A stretch of 64,000 nt of DNA from Lascolabacillus massiliensis (GTDB lineage Bacteria; Bacteroidota; Bacteroidia; Bacteroidales; Dysgonomonadaceae): positions 312,501 to 376,500 of the forward strand of contig NZ_CTEJ01000002.1 in assembly GCF_001282625.1 (NCBI RefSeq), written 5' to 3'. The position numbers were made by a program, and so were the translations under genes. Under the pieces are notes generated by a model. That model was given only the letters and a program-made list of their open reading frames with translations, ran no database searches and was not told where the DNA came from. Numbering within the stretch: position 1 is the first letter of the stretch; every line of letters starts with the position of its first letter. Shown here piece by piece: positions 46,471 through 54,897 of the stretch.

Positions 46471-46604
46471 CACTTTACTCAAACTATTTATAATTTTAAG
46501 TTAACAATTTATATAGCTTCTCGATAAAGCTATTTTTTGTTGCCCAATCTAACATATTGGACAACTTCTTATCTATTTTATTAACTATTTTAAATTTATT
46601 TCAA

Positions 46605-47978
46605 ATGTTAAGACTAAATTCTTTCAAATGCAATGTAAGAAATTCAGCTTTAGCGCTAGGATTAATTTTAACTGCAGGCTTATCCTCCTGTGAAGAAAAA
46701 GGATTGGATCTTTACGGTGAAAACAGAGAAGATGTAGAAGCAACCTTTATTACAACAATCCGGCCATCAACCCGGATGTCGGACGACAAGTGGGAATCGG
46801 GTGATGCAATAGGGGTTTTCGCAATCAGCAACGGAGAGATTCTGTCAGATTCATCAATCTACAACAACTATAAAAACATTAAATATATAAATAAGAGTGA
46901 TGGCAGCATAGCCAATTTTGAGGCTGCAGAAACAGCTATAAAGTATCCCGACACCAAAGAAATGCTCGATTTTACCGCCTATTACCCCTATACAGATACC
47001 GGGTATATCGGAGTAAACGATTTCAGTTTATCAGTCGATATCTCACAACAATCACCACACTCAGCAATCGATATTCTATATGCAAAAGCAACCGGTTACA
47101 ACAGAGATAACCCCGAAGTAGATTTACATTTCACACACTCACTTTCACAGTTCTGTCTCAACATCACTGCTTCGGAGGATATCTCACTCGAAGGAGTTGA
47201 GATAAACATTATCAACGCAGTCACAAAAGGAGTTATGAATCTGAAAGATGGAACAGTAACCCCTTCAGAGATATCAGGGGACACAATCAAACCAGTAATA
47301 AATTATGATTCATTAGAAAACAGGATAACCGCAACAGCAATTATGATTCCCGGATGGAACCTCTCAGATGCAGAGACAGTTGTACAGACACCTAATGGAA
47401 ACATCTACACCCTTAAGCCTGATATATCAGAGCTATTACCAAATAAAAGAATAATCTGCAGTTACAAGCTAACACCCAAAACGGTAGTAGTCATACCCGG
47501 CGGCATCACGATATTACCATGGGAAGATATTTCAGAAGAGACTATCCACGAAGTAGAGCCTGACGACACCGAAGCAACCATACCTGCCGAGAGCGAAAAA
47601 TCATATACAGGTGATGGCACATCAGACTTTCCCTATTCCGTTGCCGAGGCTATTTCAAATCAGGGAGATACAGTAGTATGGGTAAAAGGATACATCGTTG
47701 GATTTGCTGATTGTAATAATAGCGATACCTATGAGTTAAGTAACAAATATGTATTAACAAATTCAACGGAAAGTATAGTTCTTGCAGATATCCCAAAGGA
47801 AGAAGATATTACAAAAATACTGCCTGTTAAATTTGGAGTCGGAAGGGATGCAAAAGATCGGCTTAATCTGAAAGAAAATGAAGATGCGCGAGGCAGGGAA
47901 GTCATGATATTATGCAACCTGGAAGAGGTATATAACTCACCCGGAGGCAATAATATTATTGATTATAAGTTAATATAA
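46605..47978 (+). CDS. Fimbrillin-like lipoprotein with DUF6359 domain
   Basis: About 457 residues from ATG 46605; the frame extends to a TTG at 46557, but the later start gives the better signal peptide (ALALGLILTAGLSSC). Residues about 35-310 follow the fimbrillin (Mfa/FimA superfamily) pattern of two beta domains: WESGDAIGVFAISNG, FTAYYPYTD, LHFTHSLSQFCLNI. The last ~120 residues (GDGTSDFPYSVAEAISNQGD, VWVKGYIVG) match DUF6359. It could be a fimbrial tip or surface adhesin. Monocistronic. Confidence 0.8.
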   Translation: MLRLNSFKCNVRNSALALGLILTAGLSSCEEKGLDLYGENREDVEATFITTIRPSTRMSDDKWESGDAIGVFAISNGEILSDSSIYNNYKNIKYINKSDGSIANFEAAETAIKYPDTKEMLDFTAYYPYTDTGYIGVNDFSLSVDISQQSPHSAIDILYAKATGYNRDNPEVDLHFTHSLSQFCLNITASEDISLEGVEINIINAVTKGVMNLKDGTVTPSEISGDTIKPVINYDSLENRITATAIMIPGWNLSDAETVVQTPNGNIYTLKPDISELLPNKRIICSYKLTPKTVVVIPGGITILPWEDISEETIHEVEPDDTEATIPAESEKSYTGDGTSDFPYSVAEAISNQGDTVVWVKGYIVGFADCNNSDTYELSNKYVLTNSTESIVLADIPKEEDITKILPVKFGVGRDAKDRLNLKENEDARGREVMILCNLEEVYNSPGGNNIIDYKLI

Positions 47979-47984
47979 ATATAA

Positions 47985-48077
47985 AACATTTCGGGACTTC
48001 AGCAGATTGAAGTGGGACTATTAAAAGTGACTATACATCATTTTTAAGTCATACTAATACTGAAGTCTCGAAACATC
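47985..48077 (+). terminator. Long imperfect hairpin after the fimbrillin gene
   Basis: Arms TTTCGGGACTTCAG (47989-48002) and its near-complement (48060-48073), one mismatch, enclose 57 bases that contain smaller inverted segments. There is no T-run, so it may be an RNA-processing or protective 3' structure and not a classic terminator. Confidence 0.4.
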
Positions 48078-48135
48078 TTCATTTCAGTTTAAAATCATTA
48101 TAAACGATTACTGACTTCAAAAACGTTTCCTGTCA

Positions 48136-48215
48136 TAATCAATGATTCATAACGTTATTATCAATGACTCCTAACATTAACAATGATTCCTATCATTAAC
48201 AACAACTCTTATCAA
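48136..48215. repeat. Degenerate 19-22-bp tandem repeats
   Basis: CAATGATTCAT (48140), CAATGACTCCT (48162), CAATGATTCCT (48181) and a weaker copy near 48201 lie at 22-, 19- and 20-bp steps, between the convergent fimbrillin and SDR genes. Function is unknown. Confidence 0.6.
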
Positions 48216-48241
48216 TATCAGTGTTTAACACCATTAATTAA

Positions 48242-49099
48242 TCAACCATTAATTATCTCCCCACCATTCGGATGCAGGCATTGCCCGCTCATATAGCTTG
48301 AATCTTCAGATGCAAGAAACAGAAAGCATGTTGCCACCTCATTAGGTTCACCCGCTCTTCCAAAAGGAGTATCACTACCAAATTCCGAAACCCTTTTCTT
48401 ATCGAAAGAGGATGCAATAAGCGGAGTCCAGATTGGTCCGGGTGCTACAGCATTAACACGAATATGTTTAGGAGCCAGGTTCTGAGCCAGACTCCTTGTA
48501 AAACTAATTATTGCACCTTTAGTTGCCGAGTAATCAATTAACTTGGAGCTACCTCTGTAGGCAGTCACTGATGCCGTATTTACAATAACACTCCCCTTTT
48601 TCAAATGAGGCATAGCATATTTAGTTACCCAAAAATAGGAAAACACATTCGTATAGAAAGTGCGTTCAAGCTGTTCGGTCGTTATATCCTCTATTTTCTC
48701 CGACTCCCAATGCAGCGCAGCATTATTTATAAGGATATCTAACTTAGAGAATTTAGCAATAGTTCTATCCACAGCTTTTTTACAGTTGGCCTCTCTTGAT
48801 AAATCACCCTTGATAAGCAAACACTCCCTGCCTGCTTGTTCAATCTCTTTTTTCGTTGATTCAGCATCCTCAGTCTCGCTCAGATATGCAATTGCAATAT
48901 CCGCTCCATGAGAAGCAAAAAGCAGTGCAGTAGCCTTACCTATACCGCTATCACCACCCGTAATCAAAGCCACCTTCCCATCCAGCTTTTTATAATTGTC
49001 CAGTGGAGTCGATTCCGGCTCAGGCTTCATCCGTTTCTCCGTACCGGGACGTCTCTGCTCCTGTTTTGGTCTTATTTTCTCAGGCTGTTTTGTCTTCAT
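48242..49099 (-). CDS. Short-chain dehydrogenase, YghA/GsiB-type stress SDR
   Basis: A 285-residue SDR with an N-terminal extension rich in Pro/Glu/Lys (about 35 residues), then TGGDSGIGKA, N-N-A in ILINNAA, and Y-S-A-T-K. The extension and motif set match the general-stress aldehyde/ketone reductases found with catalases and DUF892 proteins. It likely uses NADP(H). First of four same-strand stress genes in map order (last to be transcribed). Confidence 0.9.
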   Translation of the reverse strand: MKTKQPEKIRPKQEQRRPGTEKRMKPEPESTPLDNYKKLDGKVALITGGDSGIGKATALLFASHGADIAIAYLSETEDAESTKKEIEQAGRECLLIKGDLSREANCKKAVDRTIAKFSKLDILINNAALHWESEKIEDITTEQLERTFYTNVFSYFWVTKYAMPHLKKGSVIVNTASVTAYRGSSKLIDYSATKGAIISFTRSLAQNLAPKHIRVNAVAPGPIWTPLIASSFDKKRVSEFGSDTPFGRAGEPNEVATCFLFLASEDSSYMSGQCLHPNGGEIING

Positions 49100-49180
49100 A
49101 AATCCAGTTTATAAAAAAAATGTTCTTTCTAATACGCATGAAAGTCGCATCAAAAAGAACATTCTCTCAGTTAAGGTTCT

Positions 49181-49747
49181 CTACTCAGCTTTCGCCTCTT
49201 TATTTACAGCCGTCACTGCCAGATCAGTAAGAGACAAATCAGTAGATTTCTCTTCAAGCAAAGTCTCCTCAAGAACGTTAGCTGCCTCATACAGTCCCAA
49301 CGTCTTTGCCAGAGCAGCCAAACTTCCATATGTTGCTATCTCATAATGCTCCACCTTCTGAGAAGCAATTATTATAGCCACATCCCTCACCATTGTTCCT
49401 TTTTCGGTATCCTCCAGAACACTTTCACCCTCTTTCAGGATACCATCAATAGCATCACATTTTTTCTTTTCAGGCTTCTCACCCAGCAGCTTGAAAACCT
49501 CTTCAAGTCGCTTAACCTGAGTCTGCGTCTGAGTATAATGTTTATTGATACCTTTTTTAAGATCTCCCGATGTTGCAGCAGCCTCCATCTTTTTAAGACC
49601 CTTCAGAATCTCTCCCTCAGCGTAATATATATCTTTTAAAGAATCTGTCAGAAACTCCTTGAGTTTACCCTCATCCTCTTTGTTCAACTGCGCCTTTGTG
49701 CTGCTCTTCGTCGATTTACTCTTATTCTCATCTTTTTTTGTTGCCAT
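49181..49747 (-). CDS. DUF892 (YciE/YciF) ferritin-like protein
   Basis: A 188-residue protein with a Lys/Ser-rich N-terminal tail (KKDENKSKSTKSSTKAQLNK) followed by a four-helix ferritin-like domain: LKEFLTDSLKDIYYAEGEIL, TQTQVKRLEEVFKLLGEKP, EHYEIATYGSLAALAKTLGL. Metal-ligand E and H residues of the family are present (Y-A-E, E-H-Y-E). It responds to osmotic and oxidative stress in relatives. The positively charged tail could bind DNA (inference). Confidence 0.9.
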   Translation of the reverse strand: MATKKDENKSKSTKSSTKAQLNKEDEGKLKEFLTDSLKDIYYAEGEILKGLKKMEAAATSGDLKKGINKHYTQTQTQVKRLEEVFKLLGEKPEKKKCDAIDGILKEGESVLEDTEKGTMVRDVAIIIASQKVEHYEIATYGSLAALAKTLGLYEAANVLEETLLEEKSTDLSLTDLAVTAVNKEAKAE

Positions 49748-49902
49748 AATTAATTTAATTTAGTTGATCACACATTATTCGAATTTTAAAACGAATTTTC
49801 TTTTTTTGTACGATTGAAACCTGTGTGATATTCCAATCATTACTTGACAACCTTAAATCAGGATTATCAATTTACATCTCTTTTTTTAACGGTTATTCCT
49901 CC

Positions 49903-50000
49903 GACAATCAGTTATATTACAGACAGTCATATTTTTACAGACAATCAGTTATACATTCAGACAGTCATATTTTACAAACTATCAGACGATTCGACAATCA
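49903..50000. repeat. GACARTCA repeat array in the stress cluster
   Basis: Two imperfect 37-bp units (49903-49939 and 49940-49976), each holding GACAATCA and GACAGTCA, followed by a degenerate copy and a further GACAATCA at 49993. Spacing is 16-20 bp. It lies upstream of the DUF892 gene and abuts the end of the SRPBCC gene. It could be a regulator-binding array or a slippage repeat. Confidence 0.65.
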
Positions 50001-50660
50001 GATTGCCTCAATAACACGTTTGAAGTTTTTTATATCATCACGAATAATTTTCTCCAGCGAAGGAGTGAAAAGCTTAGCCACCCCTGAGCCCAGTTTTCCT
50101 GCCGGAGCCTTGTATGAAATATTCACCCTGATCAGCGTACTATCATCATCCAGATCGATAAATCTTACGAGTCCCGTATTTTCAACCTGCGAATCAGGCA
50201 TACTCTTCCATTTAATATACTCACCCGGCACGTCAGAAGTGATCTCACATTTCCACTCTATAGTTCCGAAACCACCGGGGATTTTTGCTTTCCATACAGA
50301 ATGATAATCACTTAGCGCACGCACCGATTCAAGATGATTCATAAACTGAGGAAGATTTTCGATCTGACGCCAGAAGGCATACACCTCATCCCGTGGTCTG
50401 TTTACAGTAACATCAGCTTCAACAAGAACAGATTTAGAGTTCGTTGAAGTGTTCATACCTATAGTTTTGTAAACAGGGCAAACACCTTTAATACCCCTAT
50501 AGAGCAGGGCACCGCCAACAACTGCCTTTAGCAGCTTGTTACTCCCGCTTCCAGCTCTTGAAAAAATCAACGCTCCTGCCACAATCGAGATTATTCTCTC
50601 TGCACTCCCTACGTTTTGCGGGCAGATTGTAATATTATAGTCGTTATTCTCCATACTCAT
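49998..50660 (-). CDS. DUF2892-SRPBCC membrane-tethered protein
   Basis: A 220-residue protein. The N-terminal ~70 residues contain two hydrophobic helices of the YgaP/DUF2892 type (IISIVAGALIFS, LLKAVVGGALLYRGIKGVCP). The remaining 145 form a SRPBCC/cyclase-dehydrase domain (ADVTVNRPRDEVYAFWRQIE, SVWKAKIPGGFGTIEWKCEI). Such proteins occur with general-stress genes; the ligand is unknown. ATG 50660 or 50654 are both possible starts. Confidence 0.87.
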   Translation of the reverse strand: MSMENNDYNITICPQNVGSAERIISIVAGALIFSRAGSGSNKLLKAVVGGALLYRGIKGVCPVYKTIGMNTSTNSKSVLVEADVTVNRPRDEVYAFWRQIENLPQFMNHLESVRALSDYHSVWKAKIPGGFGTIEWKCEITSDVPGEYIKWKSMPDSQVENTGLVRFIDLDDDSTLIRVNISYKAPAGKLGSGVAKLFTPSLEKIIRDDIKNFKRVIEAI

Positions 50661-50696
50661 TTTTAACCTTGTTAATTGAATTCAACCTTTTATGAA

Positions 50697-52808
50697 CTAC
50701 CTGTTCCAGAATCTGGCTTCCTTAACAGCATCTACAAACTCTTCAACGGTTCCATCCTCCACAATACCTTCCGTAGTGGTTAAATCTTCGCCAATTACTT
50801 TCTTGATAAATCCAACAGCCTTACCATTAGCTGCAATCGGTTTATAATGAAGATATGTATCTCTTACGAACTCTTTGAAAGATGTATCAGAGCTCATTGT
50901 TTCAAACATCTCCTCTGTTCCATCCGGTACAAACAAAGCATCAAAAAGTACAGATGAAGTTGTGATATCAGTGTCATCCACCATCACCTCTTTACCGTTC
51001 TCGTCCTTAATGGTTCCCAAGTGCGACGCTACCACCCTCACCATTGCTTTCTCACCATTCAGCTGGTCCTTGTAAGCATCCACCTGGTCCCCATCAACAC
51101 CATCATCACACAATACAGCAATCTTACGAGTGCGGATATTATCTGTTTTCCTGTTCTTAAGTATGCTAAGTGCCTTCGATTCCTGCAGTTTTGGCTTAAC
51201 GAATATAGTATTATAATCTTCGGGCATTGCATTGGGACTATGCTGCATGTTTTCAGGAATGTCTTTTGGTATATCCAGACCAAGTTTGCCGGCTACATAA
51301 ACCGCAAGATCTTTATTAACCTGATTAATCATCTTGATCACGTTTCTCCTGATCTCTATCCTTTTTACCTTACCAAGTTCAAAACTGAATGCATCTGCAA
51401 TATGTCTTTTCTCAATTTCGGTCTGACTGTGATAAAAAAGAATAGCCTGGGAATAATGATCAAGAAAACTTTTGCTTCTGGCACGCACTTTATAGGCATC
51501 TATTCGCTCGCGATGAGTTATGAATCCTCCTTCCGCTTTTGATGTCTGATGCGGGTAATTATCGTTAATTGTGTTGGGATGATAGCTGGTTTCATCCACA
51601 TCTATAGTCATACGATGCATCCCGTCTCGCTGATTATTTACCACAGGCACTACAGGACGATTAATTGGGATTTCATGAAAGTTAGGACCTCCCAAACGTG
51701 ATAGTTGAGTATCAGTGTATGAGAAAAGCCTTCCCTGCAAAAGCGGATCATTGGTAAAATCGATACCCGGCACAATATGTCCCGGATGGAATGCCACCTG
51801 CTCCGTTTCTGCAAAGAAATTGTCAGGGTTGCGGTTCAGTGTCATCCTCCCTACAATCTGCACAGGCACAAGCTCTTCAGGAATTAGTTTGGTAGGATCA
51901 AGCAGATCGAATTCAAACTTAAACTCATCCTCTTCCGGTAATATCTGAACTCCAAGATCCCATTCAGGAAACTCACCAACCTGAATGGCATCCCAGAGAT
52001 CTCTCCTATGGAAATCCGGATCTTTACCTGATATTTTCTGATTTTCATCCCATACCAGAGATTGCAGACCCATAACAGGCTTCCAATGGAATTTAACGAA
52101 AAAAGACTCATCACTATCATTTAAAAACCTGAATGTATGAGTACCAAAACCCTCAATCATTCTTAAACTACGCGGTATGCAGCGGTCGCTCATCAGCCAA
52201 AAAACAGCATGAAATGTTTCCGGTGATGTGGAAACAAAATCCCAGAATGTATCATGTGCCGAAGCAGCCTGAGGTATCTCATTACGGGGCTCAGGCTTCA
52301 CTGCATGAACAAAGTCGGGAAATTTTATAGCATCATTAATAAAAAAAGGAGCAATATTATTTCCCACTAAATCATAAATACCATCCTCTGTGTAAAATTT
52401 TACAGCAAAGCCACGCACATCGCGAGGCATATCAGTTGACCCCCTACTGCCCTGAACCGTTGAGAAACGAACAAATACCGAGGTCTCTTTTCCCATTTCA
52501 GATAAAAATTTCGCTTTTGTGAATTGAGGAATAGGGTTAGTAACTTTAAAAACACCATGAGCGCCTGAACCGCGAGCATGCACAATCCTTTCAGGAATAC
52601 GTTCATGGTCGAAATGTGTAATCTTCTCACGCATGATGAAATCCTCAAGAAGAGAAGGACCCCGTTCACCCGCTTTCAGAGTATTGTTGTCATCATTAAT
52701 CTTCACCCCCTGGTTGGTTGTGAGTCTTTTGCCGTAACCGCTTCCTTTGTTTACGGCTAAATCTTGCTGTTTTTCAGATTTGCTCTTACTACTGTCATTT
52801 TCTTTCAT
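50697..52808 (-). CDS. katE: Large-subunit catalase, HPII type
   Basis: A 703-residue clade 2 catalase that breaks down hydrogen peroxide. The active-site His lies in [14 protein letters not shown], the Asn in [12 protein letters not shown], and the heme-ligand Tyr in [14 protein letters not shown]. The C-terminal ~150 residues are the DJ-1/GATase-like extension ([20 protein letters not shown]) that defines HPII. All catalytic residues are present. It opens the stress cluster; tandem repeats lie directly before the start. Confidence 0.96.
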   Translation of the reverse strand: MKENDSSKSKSEKQQDLAVNKGSGYGKRLTTNQGVKINDDNNTLKAGERGPSLLEDFIMREKITHFDHERIPERIVHARGSGAHGVFKVTNPIPQFTKAKFLSEMGKETSVFVRFSTVQGSRGSTDMPRDVRGFAVKFYTEDGIYDLVGNNIAPFFINDAIKFPDFVHAVKPEPRNEIPQAASAHDTFWDFVSTSPETFHAVFWLMSDRCIPRSLRMIEGFGTHTFRFLNDSDESFFVKFHWKPVMGLQSLVWDENQKISGKDPDFHRRDLWDAIQVGEFPEWDLGVQILPEEDEFKFEFDLLDPTKLIPEELVPVQIVGRMTLNRNPDNFFAETEQVAFHPGHIVPGIDFTNDPLLQGRLFSYTDTQLSRLGGPNFHEIPINRPVVPVVNNQRDGMHRMTIDVDETSYHPNTINDNYPHQTSKAEGGFITHRERIDAYKVRARSKSFLDHYSQAILFYHSQTEIEKRHIADAFSFELGKVKRIEIRRNVIKMINQVNKDLAVYVAGKLGLDIPKDIPENMQHSPNAMPEDYNTIFVKPKLQESKALSILKNRKTDNIRTRKIAVLCDDGVDGDQVDAYKDQLNGEKAMVRVVASHLGTIKDENGKEVMVDDTDITTSSVLFDALFVPDGTEEMFETMSSDTSFKEFVRDTYLHYKPIAANGKAVGFIKKVIGEDLTTTEGIVEDGTVEEFVDAVKEARFWNR

Positions 52809-52811
52809 GAA

Positions 52812-52866
52812 CCTTAATTATTAAATTGACCCTTAATTATTAAATTGACCCTTAATTATTAAATCG
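52812..52866. repeat. Three 19-bp tandem repeats upstream of katE
   Basis: CCTTAATTATTAAATTGAC at 52812-52830 and 52831-52849, followed by a partial third copy (52850-52866). The unit starts 4 bp before the katE ATG, so it occupies the ribosome-binding and leader region. Each copy has a near-palindrome TTAATTATTAA. Confidence 0.9.
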
Positions 52867-52964
52867 TTTGCAATTGATAGTGATATACATGAGAAACCCC
52901 GGTAACCAACTCATTTACATATATAAAACCAAATACATGTTCTCTTTGTTCGTCACCACTGAAC

Positions 52965-53007
52965 TCTCTTATGTTTTATTAAACATAAGTAACACTAATA
53001 TTAATTC
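52965..53007. repeat. Left 43-bp direct repeat of the second SusCD island
   Basis: Identical over 43 bases to 63072-63114, same orientation; flanking bases differ. It contains a perfect 9-bp hairpin with a TATT loop (52968-52989). Confidence 0.95.
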
Positions 53008-53074
53008 TACTTTTATTTGTGATAATTCATTCCGGATTCAGATATGTAAATGGAGTCTAAGAATAAAATAAAGA

Positions 53075-53656
53075 CTATCTCGATTCTTTTAGTTTTACAA
53101 ATTCAGGATAATTATCTTCTATATGCTTTCTAACTATGGCAAGAGAGGAGGCATAATTATTATAGATTGTTTTTGGATTTATAGATAAGGTTTTTGCAAT
53201 TTCTTTTACCGACCAGTTGTTTATTCTCATTATAAAAGCATTGCGCACTAGCATAGTTTCATCTTCTAATGCCTCTTGGATTATGGCTAATAACTCTTGT
53301 TCGCTTAATTGAGAAATAATATTGTTGTATTCAAATATCTCATTTTCTATTTCATCGGGGTCAGTTTCATTTATTAATTGAGAGAGCGTTCTACGGTAAA
53401 GATCGAGGATTCTGAATTTTAAATGTTGCAGCATGTAAGATCTTACTGAGCCCGATTCGTTACATTTGAGGAAGGAAGGATCTTCCCAAACACGTACCCA
53501 AAAATCTTGTATTAAGTCGTCAGTCTGCTCCTGATCTCCTAATTCGCTATATACAAATTTGTAAATCAGCTTGATATACTTATGATAAAATAGATCAAAT
53601 GCTTTCTCATCCTTATTAGCAATTAAGTTTAATAATTTACTGTCCTTAGATTTCAT
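53075..53656 (-). CDS. ECF-type sigma factor
   Basis: A 193-residue sigma-70-like regulator. Region 2 has TDDLIQDFWVRVWEDPSFLK and region 4 has SVKEIAKTLSINPKTIYNNY. It should direct RNA polymerase to the adjacent SusCD operon when released by the FecR-type anti-sigma factor. It is transcribed divergently from fecR, with 224 bp between them; in most Bacteroides loci the two genes are in tandem. Confidence 0.92.
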   Translation of the reverse strand: MKSKDSKLLNLIANKDEKAFDLFYHKYIKLIYKFVYSELGDQEQTDDLIQDFWVRVWEDPSFLKCNESGSVRSYMLQHLKFRILDLYRRTLSQLINETDPDEIENEIFEYNNIISQLSEQELLAIIQEALEDETMLVRNAFIMRINNWSVKEIAKTLSINPKTIYNNYASSLAIVRKHIEDNYPEFVKLKESR

Positions 53657-53880
53657 ATAGTGGGTTCCTTCAAAGGCGATAAAGATACAATATTATTATT
53701 AACCTATAATAACAACACAATTAATTTAATGTGAAGATTTAATTACATTTATGTTAAGCGTGATATAAGTCTCTGCCAATAAGCTGGTTTGAAAACAGAT
53801 AGACGTTTTTATGTTTTATTAACTTAATTTCGCAAGAAAAACTTACAAGTATTTACGTAACATATGTAAAAGGGAATGTA

Positions 53881-54876
53881 ATGAATAATAAAAGGATACT
53901 CATTAAAGGTCTTCTTCGTAAAATGGAGAGTAATGATCTATCGGAAAAAGAGGTTTCACTTATTAGAAATCTCAAGAGGAATTCTAAGACAAGTGAGGCC
54001 GGAAAACTCTCTAAACGTGAGTTGAACAGGGCTGTAAAACGCAATAAGGAGCTATTACTTAAAAAGAGGAATGGCTCAACAGAGGTTAAGAAAAACAGCA
54101 AGTTAGGATATAGAATTATAATTGGCTCAGCTGCTGCCTCTGCAGCCATAATTTTAGTGCTAACGCTATATAATTATTTTCTTAAACCATCTAACAACTT
54201 GGGTTATGAATATGCTCAAAACTACATTGAGGACCAAAGATATTCTACTGAAAAGGATTTAAAAGAAATTACTCTACCAGATGGTTCCACGGTGTTCATG
54301 AATAGAGAAACCAGTTTTTCTTTACGAAAAGAAAGCTTTAATGAATATACACGAGAGGTATGGTTAGATGAAGGTGAAGCTTTTTTTAATATAACTAAAG
54401 ATGAATCCCGACCTTTTATAGTGCATACAAGTAATGGTATAAGCACACAAGTACTTGGCACTTCTTTCAATATAAAGTCATATTCTAATTTAAGTAATCA
54501 GGTTATCTCGGTAAATACCGGAAGGGTACAGGTTATTAACGAAAACGAGGACAAGATTATATTAGATCCTAACTATAAAGTTACAATTTCGAATTCTGCA
54601 GGACAATTTGAGCTCGGCACAACAGATGCAGAGGCTGTTTCGGATTGGCGAAGCGGAAGAATAGTTTTTGAAAATGCTCCCATTTCGGAAGTTGCGTTTA
54701 GGATTAAACAAGTTTACAATTTAGAAATGGTATATGATGAAACAAGCTTCGGCGATGACTTCATATATACATTTTTCACTACCACATCATCAATCGATAA
54801 TGTTTTGACAGCTATATGTAAGCTTACAAAATCTACCTATAAAATTGAAGGATCTCAGATTTTTTTAACAAAATAA
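53881..54876 (+). CDS. FecR-family anti-sigma factor
   Basis: A 331-residue inner-membrane protein. Residues 1-75 are a basic cytoplasmic region; one membrane helix follows (GSAAASAAIILVLTLYNYFL, about 80-99). The periplasmic FecR domain includes EITLPDGSTVFMNRETSFSL, REVWLDEGEAFFNITKD and GTSFNIKSY, and a C-terminal DUF4974 contains FENAPISEVAFRIKQVYNLE. It would sense the STN domain of the following SusC and control the divergent sigma factor. The susC start is 21 bp downstream. Confidence 0.92.
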   Translation: MNNKRILIKGLLRKMESNDLSEKEVSLIRNLKRNSKTSEAGKLSKRELNRAVKRNKELLLKKRNGSTEVKKNSKLGYRIIIGSAAASAAIILVLTLYNYFLKPSNNLGYEYAQNYIEDQRYSTEKDLKEITLPDGSTVFMNRETSFSLRKESFNEYTREVWLDEGEAFFNITKDESRPFIVHTSNGISTQVLGTSFNIKSYSNLSNQVISVNTGRVQVINENEDKIILDPNYKVTISNSAGQFELGTTDAEAVSDWRSGRIVFENAPISEVAFRIKQVYNLEMVYDETSFGDDFIYTFFTTTSSIDNVLTAICKLTKSTYKIEGSQIFLTK

Positions 54877-54897
54877 ATATAGTAATGTATAATATTT

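Noticed and set aside
49903..50000. CRISPR array
   Set aside because: Repeats are only 8 bp and imperfect, spacers are 8-12 bp, and no cas genes are present.
52965..53007. Intrinsic terminator of the sigma-factor gene
   Set aside because: The hairpin is perfect, but no T-run follows on either strand, and the identity with 63072-63114 extends 18 bases beyond the hairpin.
52868..53071. 67-codon + strand frame
   Set aside because: It spans the 43-bp repeat, has random composition and no ribosome-binding site or homology pattern.
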